Assembly: GCA_964036195.1 (NCBI GenBank) | Contig: OZ038460.1 | Span: forward strand, 4,405,504-4,469,503 | From: Sphaerolaimus hirsutus | Lineage: Eukaryota > Nematoda > Chromadorea > Monhysterida > Sphaerolaimidae | Length of the DNA: 64,000 nucleotides | Direction: 5' to 3' | In this document: positions 13,521-24,712 of the stretch, piece by piece | Position numbering within the stretch: position 1 is the first letter of the stretch | Layout: each line of letters begins with the position of its first letter | Translations under genes and position numbers: made by a program | The notes under the pieces: model-generated | The model's input: the letters and a program-made list of their open reading frames with translations, nothing else | The model's database searches: none | Told to the model about the DNA's origin: nothing

Positions 13521-14906
13521 TATGTCCCATGAATGAAAAATGTTTTTTCATGCATTTTGTAAAATTAAAGTATTATTCTGCAGTTGGTACTCACTAGTAT
13601 TGATTTTATTGCAGCTATTATGGAATTTGTATTCCAACTTATGATTTATGAAACTAATTTAACCCCTTTACACAGCAAATTGATCACGGATTTTATGCAA
13701 AATGCAGATGGAAAAATAACTCCTTCCTGGAATACCTCCCCAGTCTAAAACTTTGACGGAAAAATAACTCCACTGCGGTCTTATTCAAGGATATATGGTA
13801 TTACAGTTTGTGATATGAATATCACGTATCACGTAAAGCTGAAAGTGAACCAAGGGAACCCTTCACCTCTCGGAACACCGCGAATTAAAGACACCAGCAT
13901 TATATTAAAAGTACATAAAGTACCTACCGTATTACTTCTAATAGAAGAGCTGCCATTCTATTTTTTTATAAACGTTTACCTGCTGTTCTATTGGAGGTAT
14001 GCCGTTCTATTAGAAGAAATACGGTATATCATGATCCGATATCACTTTTGGACAGCACTTGGCATAGTGCCAAGTGAGATAAATGAAAAGATCCAGATGA
14101 ATTTGCATAAATAATTAGAAGGCTTGTTCGTCGCTAAAAGGCTGTAATTACAAGTATTTGAATGGATTTTTCAAATAACGTTTGAATAATGCAAAAGAAC
14201 ACGCTTGCCCGGATGTGAATCGGACTTCTACCACTCAAAAAGTTCAACGAACGAGTGTCCCCGCAAAATGCGGAATTGAGAAATGTTGGCGCATTGCCAA
14301 AGCCATTGCTATTCCAAGCTATTTAAAAAAAAGAAATCTCTGCAGCAACTCGTTCCACCGGAATTTGGCTACTTTTTTGTTCGCGTTGATGATCAGGAAA
14401 GGTTTTGGATTTGAACCGGTGATAAGCTAGCCAGTTTGTCACTCACTCATAATTATTCTACTCACCATTGTAACATTTTCTGCGTTTCTTGAAACAGCAT
14501 GTGTTTTTTCCACCCTGACTGAGAATTGAGATTAGGTACATTTTTGTGAAAACCAGTAAATATTTACCGGTACGTGCTGAAACGCATTATAACAAACGCG
14601 TGTGGAACACTGTATTTGTATGGTATTTGTATGTCTTTGACACGCGCACTCCCATTTTGCTCCGAAACTTCTTTATAAGTTCTATTTTCTACCATCGCTC
14701 TTTATTTTTCTGACAGTCCTGACTTTTTTTACCAGAATTTGCGTCATTTGGCAAACAAACAAAAACTCGTTAGGCGCTGGGCACACTGGCAAATTTTGTT
14801 CCGCGTCCGAACGGACGGAATTTCGAACGGTGAAACGAGAAATCTGCCGAACAGAACCCTGCTAAAGGAAAACGTCGCACGGTATGCTGAAATTTTTGGT
14901 TACACC

Positions 14907-16228
14907 TGGTTATGGAGTGTGGTCATTCTGACATGTTGTGTACTTTAACATGTTGTGGAATCTAACATGCCATCATGGGAATATTACATTTTGTGGAAAG
15001 TGACATGCCAAATGGTGAAAGTAACATGTCAAGCGTGAAAGTAACATGCCACAGCCCAAAGGTGAATGTAACATGCAAAGCGTGAAAGTAACATGTCATG
15101 CACATGCGGCTGCAAGTCGTATCTCATGCGTGTGAAATAATTATCAGTTATTGATCATTATCACCATGTTTGTCAAGGTGTGAATTCTATGTGTGTGCAC
15201 GCGCGCAAATCAAACACACACCACGTCAATAAATAGGACACAAATTGTTAACCGATACAATCTGTTGTTTTTTAATCATCTTTGTTTTGTTGTGGTAGCA
15301 TTTACAATGGCTAATTTCAAAATTTTATTTTACTTTCAGAATTTTTATTTAACTCCTAGAAAAATGCCCAATTTTTTCTATAAAAATTCTAAAATGCAAA
15401 TTTTGTGAAATGTCATTTTGGAAAATACAAAGATTTTTTTGTTATGATGGAATTTTTTTGCACAGCTTGCTTTTTTGTGAAAGTTTACTTGTTAGTTGCA
15501 TATTTTGCTTTGAATTTTACATTGAATGTATTGTGAATGTTTGTTGCTATTTTTCGTATCTTCTTAGTCATGTGTACTAATATCTTTACTAACTGGTGTG
15601 TGCTGTGCTGTCTAGTGAAAGATATTTTTATATCGATGAATAATATTAACAGGCTATAATTTTAACAGTGTCACTTTAATAAAGCTAAAAACCATTTGCC
15701 AAACTAAAAAGCAAGCCAAGCCAATACTTATGGAATAATTAATGCCAAAACAATATGCGCTAAAAATACACAATGCTGATAACTTATAGCTATACTGCAA
15801 TATTGCTTTTTTTAGTCTCTCTCAACAATAGCACTGTGCAGCACATGTGTTGCGACCGATGATTGAAAAACAACAGATTGTATCGGTTAAAAATTTGTGT
15901 CCTATTTATTGGCGTGGTGTGGGTTTGATTTGCGCGCATGCACACACATAGAATTCACACCTTGACAAACATGGTGATAACGATCAATCACTGATAATTA
16001 TTTCACACGCACCAGATACGACTTGCGACTGCATGTGCATGACATGTTACTTTCACGCTTTGCATGTTACATTCACCTTTGGGCTGCGGCATGTTACTTC
16101 CACGCTTGACATGTTACTTTCACCTTTTGGCATGTCACTTTCCACAACATGTAATATTCCCATGATGGCATGTTAGATTCCACAACATGTTAAAGTACAC
16201 AACATGTCAAAGTGGATTCACCCCTGGT
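14907..16228. mobile_element. long-TIR fold-back element
   Basis: The left arm, from 'gtcattctgacatgttgtgt' to about 15,270, is matched in inverse order by about 15,860-16,228. Arms are about 360-370 bp and about 600 bp lies between. The outer arms repeat 'gtaacatg(t/c)caaagcgtgaaa'. A shorter relative lies at 19,310-19,530. No coding capacity is recognised. Confidence 0.7.
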
Positions 16229-16477
16229 TATGTTTTCGTTCCGCATTTGCGGAAATGACGTTTTTTTAATCGTGATTTTGGAAATAAATGAACACACATC
16301 GCGGAAAAAGTGAAGGTATTTGTAATTTTTCACGCGATTTGCATCCGGTTTAAACATTTTTATCCATCAAGCGTTTGGTATACTTATCATTTCCGCATTT
16401 TTGTTTCGCGTGTAGAACCGTTGGAACGCGGAACGCAAAATTTTAGTATACTGTACTGTACACAAAAAATCAGGGGC

Positions 16478-16650
16478 CAGTTCCGCAAATGGAGAGGTGA
16501 TAAGTAAAATGGCAAATGCGAAGTGAAATAAAAAGTGAATTGAGAAGTAAATTGGCAAAAGCGAAGAGAAATTACTTTTCCATTTTTAGTTCGCTTTTGC
16601 CAATTTACTTGCCATTCTTTTGCCATTTTACTCAATTTGCGGAACTGGCG
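16478..16650. repeat. GGGGCCAGTTCCGCAA-ended short fold-back MITE
   Basis: Starts 'ggggccagttccgcaaatgg' and ends 'tttgcggaactggcgc'; the interior is an inverted pair of 'aaatggcaaa.gcgaa' arrays. Same termini as the elements at 35,590 and 51,138. Confidence 0.7.
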
Positions 16651-16944
16651 CTGCATTTCTGAATGGCCTGCGACAGATTCTCTAAAACTTTCTTTGACAG
16701 GCATGTTTGTTTATTTCGTGCGCACTGATTCGTATACTGTGATACAATGACTACAATTATGTAATTTTTCCCAAAATATTCATTTTTGGTGGGGAAAGTG
16801 ATGTAAGGCACCGGGGCAACAGCCAGGTGCTGGGCACCTGATAGATTGGATATTTTCATCGCATAGAATTAACTTTCAATCAGCATTGAAAAAATATCTG
16901 GGAGATTTAAATACTCGGCAGACCGCAAAGTATGCACCCACAAT

Positions 16945-17639
16945 TAGGGTTGGCCGATGTTTTTTTTTAAACGTTTTTTTTTTTTAACGTTTTTTTTTAT
17001 TAAAAACATGACGTCCGAAATGTTTTTTTTTTTAAAAAAAACATCGGCCGAAATTTTTAGTACTAAGCACTAGGTATTTTGCAAAATTTTTGCGCGCAAG
17101 CGCGCAATTTCACACACAAATTGACATTGGTGGTTGTTTTCATTGGTTTTGTTGCATTTTTAGTATCAAAACATCCATTTCTATGTGCTACCATGGGTGA
17201 ATAAGCCGACATATGTTGCTGTAATATATAATATTGAGGTAATGTGCTTCCATGTACCTCCACAGTGTGTAACTTCACTCCCAAAGTAACAACCTCCTTT
17301 TATAACCTTGTTTGATCACCATTCCGTGCCATACTTTACCTGAAGTCACGAACATTCGACTATAAGGCGATATACGAACGATATGTCGACGAAAAATGGA
17401 TATTTTTGACACAAATCACCACTTATAATGCTATCCCATGGCTCCACAGCCATTATATGGTCATATTTAACATCACAGAGTATTGCCAGTGTCTGATATA
17501 CCTATATATGTTGACACTAGGTCATATCTGGGAGCTTTAAGAAAAAAACGTTTTTTTTATAAAAAACGTTGTTTTTTAAAAAAAACGTTTTTTTTATAAA
17601 AAACATCGAGTTAAAAAAAACGTTTTTTTTCCAACCCTA
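16945..17639. mobile_element. hAT-type nonautonomous element, AAAAAACG family, copy 1
   Basis: Starts TAGGGTTGGCCGATG and ends TTTCCAACCCTA, with an exact 8-bp target duplication CCCACAAT (16,937-16,944 and 17,640-17,647). Both ends are arrays of AAAAAACGTTTTTT in inverted arrangement. The roughly 500-bp interior is nearly identical to the copies at 33,508 and 59,059. No transposase is visible. Confidence 0.9.
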
Positions 17640-18649
17640 CCCACAATTACTTTTGTAGTAGTCGATAATGCATGCATGATAAACACACTTTCACAAAAAG
17701 AAAAATATAATATTCTAACAACAAAATAGTGGAGTCGCTTACAAGCGACGGATAATTTTTTCTTTTTCTTGGAACAATTTTTATTTTATTAACGATGACG
17801 TCATGGAGTGTTTTCTTAAGAAAAATGCAGAGTATACTGACAAATATTGGAGAGAAAAATTAAAAATAAAAGGGGCGGGTGTGGTGCGGCGCCATTTCGT
17901 CCCAGTGACTTTAACATCACTGTGTAGGGGCCCAGTAATAAGAGTCTACAGCCTTATATAAGTATGCAGATTGTATAAACCATGTTCTAACGTAACACAA
18001 TCATTGTCTTTAACATGTGTTATGCATTGCATGGGTCATGAACTGCAGCTTTTGTCATTGACGTTCTATTTACACTCAATTGGGGGGTATTTCGAGGGGG
18101 GGGGGGGGTATTAATTCATAGTGCCCATTTTGAGGGGGGTATTTGAGACCCTGCTGGCCTATTTTACGGGACTCGCAGTCGTTTCCTCCCTATTTAAAGG
18201 GACGCAGAGTTATCTCCTCTGACTACCTACCAATCACTGTCTTTCGCTTACAAAAAAACATTCAACTTCCGTCAACTCAACATTCAACTTCCGTAAAAAA
18301 AAACATTCAAAAACGTCAACTTCCTGTTTCCCAAAATTTTCTGAAGTTTCCGATTTTTTGGGATAATTTTCTCTTTTTCAACTCCATTTACTTAATTTCC
18401 GGTTCAACTTATGTATTTCCAGTATTTTGCCAATATTCTTCAAAAGTGTATTTTTAGCTTTTTAGACAATGGTATTTCTTGTTTTATTTCACTCAAAATA
18501 ACACCTTTGCCTTTATGTTTCTCAGTTTTATTTGTTTTGTGCCGCTACTGCTTTTTCTATGTATCCAACTAACATGAAATTCAGAAAGTACTGCTTCCCA
18601 CTATAGAGATTATAGACTGGCACAGATGGAGTTATTTATGTGGGGGCAG

Positions 18650-19055
18650 GCCTGATACGCACATCTGCCCGTTACGCACATTTGCCCGTTTTTTTCACTT
18701 GACACTTTTTCAAGTGATTTTCAGATATAAGTGAAGTGAAAAAAAGTTGCGCAATGACATTAGTGAACTTTTTTCACTTCACTCATATCTGAAAATCACT
18801 TGAAAATGTGTCAAGTGAAAAAAAAAACAGTGAAATTTTTTTTGCTTGACACATTTTTCAGTGTTGTTCACTTGACACATTTTCAAGTGATTTTCAGATA
18901 TGAGTGAAGTGAAAAAGTTCACTAATGTCATTGCGCAACGTTTTTCACTTCACTCATATCTGAAAATCAGTTGAAAAAGCGTCAAGTGAAAAAAACGGGC
19001 AAATGTGCGTAACGGACAGATGTGCGTAACGGGCAGATGTGCGTATCAGTGCACC
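18650..19055. repeat. palindromic fold-back repeat (CTTGACACATTTTCAAGTG)
   Basis: Outer ends 'tgatacgcacatctgcccgt' and the inverse 'acgggcagatgtgcgtatca'. Inside, 'cacttgacac.ttttcaagtg' and 'tcagatat(a/g)agtgaagtgaaaa' alternate in both orientations, so most of the unit can pair with itself. Confidence 0.7.
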
Positions 19056-19059
19056 CCCA

Positions 19060-20850
19060 TTTATGTGTACTGTGACTGTATGATGATGATCAAAAATTTC
19101 GATTCTCTTTCAGATGGGATATCTTTAGATTCCAAAAATAAACATGTGCCTTTCCAAAGTTTCACATCAAAAGTACATAACACAATTTTGTACTACTTGG
19201 ATATGATCACTGGTCTGGTCCATCAGTTGCTGCCTCAGATCAAATACCCATGCACTTTGTAAAATTTGTTTAAGTATGCAGTTTGCTAAATTGCTTGGGT
19301 ACATGGGTGAATCCACTCTGACATTGTCTTCTCTAACATGTTGTGGAAACTGACATGCCACCATGTGAATCTGACATACCCAAAGGTGAAAGCAGGGGTT
19401 TTGTAGATTTGGTCCCCTGCGGGGGTTCATATAGATAGCAAATCTCTCCTCCTGAAGGGATACATAGCAGAATAAAATTTTTTTGAGGGGGGTTCACGGG
19501 TTTCCACAACATATTAGAGTAGACAAAATATCAGAATGACCACACACTTTCGAAGCTGGTTTTTGAGTTTTTTTATAAAAATTTAATTTCGGTAGTAAAA
19601 TGCTGTCGTTCCATTTTCGGGCTGTGTTCGATTATGCATCAGGCAGTTTTGTGTTCATTATGGTTGGAGAAACGTTTTTTTCAACGACCCGGTTTTTATA
19701 AAAAACGTTTTCTGAATTATTAACGTTTTTTTCAATCCCATCCATTCCTAGTGTTGGCGGTAAAACTAGTTGGGCTGCCCGAAAAACCTGTCGGGCTAAT
19801 TGAATTTCCCTTCATTTCGATGTCACTTCACAGGTTATTTGAAGGTTCATTGCGGTGCGAAGTGTCTGTTTGCACTTTGTCGAGTGCCGCGAGCGAGCGC
19901 GAAAATTTACCAGTGACGTTTTTATGCATTTAACTATAAAATTTGTGTCAGACGGTTCTTTTTGGCGCTGCTTATAATTATGCACGTCTACGGAAAAGAC
20001 TTTTTGTTCCCTTCGATACATAGTCAAACACATAAATCATGATCACATAAATAAACCTAAACCCTCTATCTGTGTAGTGTCTAGAGATCGTCGGAGTTTG
20101 TTAAGATGGTTTTAGAATAAAAAAAACGTTAAAAAAATCCAATGTGTGAAATATCACTCTCAATGTATTTATTGATGTATTAGCGTTCTCTTATAACATT
20201 ATTTAAGTGCAAATTCACTTGAAGTCACAAACATTTGTTGAAAGGTGGCATAAAATGGGCAAATTTTTTTGGGCAGAAATCACCAATTGTAACGGTACCC
20301 ATGGCTCCAAAGCAATTGTATGGCTATAATAACATCACAAAGTACTGTCACTTTAAATCTGTTGATGTACCTATATATTTATTTATGTTGACTCATAACT
20401 ATATTTGGGAGATTTAAAAACCGTTTTTATTATCTTTCAAAAGTGGGTCGTTAAAAACGTTTTTCTCCATCCTTAGTTTAGTCAAAATCCTTAGCTGGCT
20501 TACTAAGCCACCAAATCCAAAATTAGCCAGATATCTATCTACCTATCTATCTTGATTTCTAACTGATTTTCACACAGATGTTCCATACAAACATACTTAA
20601 ATACATAAATATTAGAACAGAAATTCCCTTGTTGATTTTGGTATATTGTTTGCTTTGTATTTTTGGGCATATTCAGATTAAGTAAGGCATACACATTTTA
20701 CACCATCTTTTTGTACACAAGTGTGTAAGTTTACATATTTACGAATATACATTGGGTTTTTCATTGATTTTATGGCAATTTTGATGTTAAAGTCAACATT
20801 TGAAACAATCAATCGGTAAAAACGTGGTATCTACCCGGAATTTTTTTTAG
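19060..20850. other. repeat-rich intergenic sequence
   Basis: Holds a partial long-TIR relative (19,310-19,530) and a diverged AAAAAACG element (about 19,665-20,475). No gene recognised. Confidence 0.45.
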
Positions 20851-20879
20851 GTATCTTTGCCTGAAGTATAGAAACAATT

Positions 20880-21226
20880 ACTAATTGAGTGCTTTATAAT
20901 TATTTGCCAGAAATTTTTGGAAATTCCCCATACGCAGACGTAGAACAATCGAACAATCACATAGATTTATATGTGTTTATAGGCATATATTACTGTATAT
21001 ACACAAAAACCCTTCCCTCACGTCACCTAATCATCGGTGTTAATGTGTGTTCTGCATAGTACAGATCACAAACTGCGGTATTTGTCATGTATGTTCACGT
21101 TACACTCAATTTTAGGGGGGTATTTCGAGGGGGGGGGGGGTTATTATTTCCTCAGCCGAAATTTAGGGGGGTATTTCGAGGGGGGGTTAATTCAAGGGGG
21201 GGGGGATAATTCGAGGTAATACGGTA
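20880..21226. repeat. partial TACCGTA MITE, CGAAATACCCC subtype
   Basis: The interior 'ggaaattccccatacgcaga' and 'gatcacaaactgcggtattt', and the right end 'taattcgaggtaatacggta', match the complete copies at 40,275 and 51,227. The left end is truncated. Confidence 0.7.
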
Positions 21227-21329
21227 CTCAGCGGACTGCTAAGTACGTGTCCAAAATTACTTTGTGTTTTTTACAGATTTGGATACAGATAAAAATTATG
21301 AACGACACAAGAACCTGGTAGTTAAAAAC

Positions 21330-21650
21330 ACCATAGTGGAAAAAGATAAATACAGATTGGAAAAAAATAATAGAAAAATGCCAAAAAACTGAAAATCGAG
21401 CCAGAAAATGGAAAAATGGCCTGGAAAAATGGAAACGGATAGGTAAAAAAATTTCAGCCAGAAAATGGAAAAATGGGCCGGAAAAACGGAAACGGAAAGG
21501 TAAAAAAATTTTCAGCTGCCGGAAAACGGAAATGTAAAAAATTTTCAGCTGCCAGAAATCGGAAAGGTAAAAAAATCTCAGCTGCTGGAAAATGGAAAGG
21601 TAAAAATTTTTCCTGCGGAAAGGCGGAAACGGAAATTTGACACCCTATTT
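21330..21650. repeat. partial GGAAAACGG-array hAT element
   Basis: Repeats 'gccggaaaa.ggaaa(c)gg' and ends 'ggaaatttgacaccctatt', the right terminus of the family complete at 25,896-26,574. The left end is not recognised. Confidence 0.65.
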
Positions 21651-22113
21651 ATAATACTCTGTTTTGTTGTGTTAGAAAAAATAAATATATTCATCCCGAT
21701 TTGCATCGCGTGATATTTCATGTTAAATAAATACCATTGCCATTGTTGTGAATATGTGACTATTTTAACCCGTATAATTTTCATAACAATGCCGAGCAGA
21801 TGAACAATGAAAGTTATTAAGGTGTGTAAACAGGACACTATTTTGTCAGTTTACAATAAGTAGAACATTCTGTAGATGACGATTTTACATTTCCGCGTGA
21901 TTTACCATTTTTTAAATTCGTATTCACTTAAGTTTTAGTAGGTATTACAGATTATTATTATTATTATTACATTTTTACATGGCGAGAATTTGCACAAAAC
22001 CTAGCGAATCAGTACAGTATATTTCGGCTGCGTTTAAAAAAGCAACGGTTTTGATGCTTGCGTTTGGAGAGAAAAAAAAGAAAAAAACTCGGACCAGCCC
22101 TACATTGGTGCAT

Positions 22114-22942
22114 ACCGTATTACCTCGAAATACCCCCAGGGGGTTTATTATTTCGCCAGCAAAATTTGAGGAGGGATAATTCGAGGGGAGGGGGTTATTC
22201 GAGGGGGGGGGGGTCTATTATTTTGGCGAAAATTTTCGGAGATTACCCATACTCAGCCGTAGAAAAATCAAAAAATTACATAGATGTATGTGTGTTTATA
22301 GGCATACATAAGTGTATACCGTATTACCTCGAATTATCCACCCCCTTGAATTAACCCCCCTCGAAATACCCCCCTAAATTTCGGCTGAGGAAATAATAAC
22401 CCCCCCCTCGAAATATCCCCCCTAAAATTGAGTGTAATGTGAACGTACATGACAAATACCGCAGTTTGTGATCTGTACAATGCAGAACACACGTTAAAAC
22501 TGATGATTAAGTGACGTTAGGGAAGGGTTTTTGTGTATATACAGTAATATATGCCTATAAACACATATAAATCTATGTGTTGTTCGATTTTTCTACGTCT
22601 GCGTATGGGGAATTTCCGATAATTTCTGGCGAAATAATAGACCCCCCTCGAATAAACCCCCCCTCGAATTTTCCCCCCTCAAATTTTGCTGGCGAAATAA
22701 TAAACCCCCTGGGGGTGTTTCGAGGTAATACGGTATACACATAAACCCTGCCCCTCACGTCACTCAATCATCAGTTTTAACGTATGTTCTGCATTGTACA
22801 GATGACAAACTGCGGTATTTGTCATGTACGTTCTCTTTATGTCTCAATTTTAGCGGGGAGGTATTTCGAGGGGGGGGTTTATTATTTCCTCAGCCGAATT
22901 TTAGGGGGTATTTCGAGGGGGTAATTCGAGGTAATACGGTAA
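22114..22942. repeat. two adjoining or nested TACCGTA MITEs
   Basis: Four termini of the form TACCGTATTACCTCGAA or its inverse occur at about 22,114, 22,316, 22,735 and 22,942, with the usual interior between. Two copies have inserted next to or into one another. Confidence 0.7.
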
Positions 22943-23049
22943 ATCAAGTTTCTGCATGCATGTAGTCGCATAAATCAAGTTTCTCCATGCAAATCGTTTT
23001 CTACCATTTGAGCAACTGCTGTATCAGATCTGCGACACTTTCTGAGGCT

Positions 23050-23450
23050 GCGCGCTTTGAAAAGTAAGTAAATAGGTATATAAATAACACAGTTGTTAAA
23101 ATGTATTGACATTTACTCGAAAAATACATACACTCGAGTACTGGGTAAATACATTTACATATACCTTTAAAAAGTACCTGTATTCACCTGTATGCGTACT
23201 TTCAGGGAAAAGTACTCGATTTAACAGTTTTTGGAAAAAAGTATTTTACTCACATGTACTCATAAAAAGTATTTTACATTTTCTGTACTCGATGGTGAGT
23301 GTAAAAGTATTTTACATATACATATACTTTGGACAAATTTAGTAATTTTAACAGCAATTTTAATTTCAACTCTGATAAATAGCAGAAATACTTTGGAGTT
23401 TGACGTATTGGAAAACGATGTAGCAGTAATTTGTGAAGTGCGCGTTTAGA
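23050..23450. repeat. TACTCGAGTA-type repeat
   Basis: Degenerate array of 'aagta(t)ttta(c)tc', with 'actcgagtac', in both orientations. A relative lies at about 54,200-54,670. No coding content. Confidence 0.5.
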
Positions 23451-24078
23451 AAAAAACGAGGTCAAAATTTGTCATGCGTGCGTTTGTTAGTTTCAATGTG
23501 AACAAGACTCCCGTTTTGTGATCTGATCATAATATTATTTACGTGCGAGCCATTGAAAATCGATTTTTACACTACTCCAGGGACATTTCCTAGTCTGGAT
23601 TTCTGAAAGGGAGGGGGGGTGATTGTATACGGGGGGGCGGCACCCCCCTTGTATTTGAATATTAAGTGATGGAATTAAGCCATTGTGCTGGCGCTATTGA
23701 TGTTGTCGTTGTAGTCAATGACTATATCTGTGTACGTAAATTCTGGCTGGTATACTTTAGCTTTTCACAGGTAAATAAGAAGAGAAGCAATCGAAACAAC
23801 CTTTTGTGCGGGCAGTTATGCGCTTTGTTTGAATAGTACCCCAAACAGGGTACTTCAGATGAACTAGGTAAATATTTTGACACATTTCATTTATCACCCG
23901 GGAATGCCCCCCCCCCCGCTACGCCCCCGCACTATACTCTGTGTTCGATCGATTTACAGTGCCTCCCTTTGTCGTTCAGACTCCTGTGTGGTAAAGTTTT
24001 TATACTTATTTTGGTCTGTTTCACGTGTTTTTTCACGATATTCCAATGTCTATTTTCCTATTTGAGATAACTAAGTGC

Positions 24079-24288
24079 CCACACACACTAGTCGACATCA
24101 AAATTCGTGTGAACTAAATTTTGATTAAATATGTCATTTCAACTTCCTATGTGATAGAGCAGTTAATTGTTTATCGTAACATTTAATTGTCATAGTTTCT
24201 GTAAGTGTGATGCTTTAAATTTTTTGTGTTTTTTGATTGACATTCAGTTGACAAGAATTCGCGATGTCAATTAGTGTGTGTGGGCTCT
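24079..24288. repeat. CACACTAGTTGACA MITE directly upstream of the SLC10 gene
   Basis: Ends 'gcccacacacactagtcgac' and 'gtcaattagtgtgtgtgggc' are inverse to each other. The family has many copies here (33,205; 35,317; 41,278; 46,735; 55,315; 60,276; 61,005). This one ends about 45 bp before the SLC10 start codon, so it lies in the proposed promoter or 5' leader. Confidence 0.7.
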
Positions 24289-24330
24289 AACTTAAGACGG
24301 TCTGCATTCACAGAAAATTCGTTCATCACC

Positions 24331-24712
24331 ATGATTACCTACCTGCCAAAAATCGGGCTATCTATTTTAATCACCGTCGTTTACTCCGCTCCAATTGACA
24401 ACAAAGACACAATAAATGACTACACAATAAATGGCACCGAAAACACCAAATTGGCACCAAAACCACCAACCAGCCTCCTGTCCAACACGGGCACCATCGG
24501 CGTGCACTTCGAGCCCACTTCCCTGTCCGACTTCAACGACAACGCGTTGCCATGGGGTGAAAAAGCCCCGGTGCGCATCACCTTTGATGTGGCCGATGTG
24601 CGGAAAAATGTGCGATTTGAAGTGCGATATGATTGTGAGGATGATTATAATTGCCATGTGGTTGAGAGGGAAACGTTTACGGTGGATTTGAACGAGAGGA
24701 ATAATTTTACTG
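24331..24712 (+). CDS. SLC10 exon 1: signal peptide and ectodomain
   Basis: The ATG opens a hydrophobic stretch (IGLSILITVVYSAP) that reads as a signal peptide. About 105 residues of predicted extracellular sequence follow, with N-glycosylation sites (NGT, NFT) and an acidic 'YDCEDDYNCH' segment. The donor is ACTG|GTGGGT, phase 1. An upstream in-frame CTG/ATG extension into the flanking MITE is possible, but this Met gives the best signal peptide. Confidence 0.75.

Noticed and set aside
17063..17284. 73-codon frame shared by 17,063-17,284 and 59,378-59,599 as a real gene
   Set aside because: It lies in the core of a nonautonomous hAT element; identity is explained by recent transposition and copy 2 lacks it. 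Kept only as a minor finding.
21979..22354. Frames with 'PRNTPRGFIISPAKFEGG'
   Set aside because: The same peptide recurs at 22,573, 40,210 and 51,195; it is the translation of the TACCGTA MITE.
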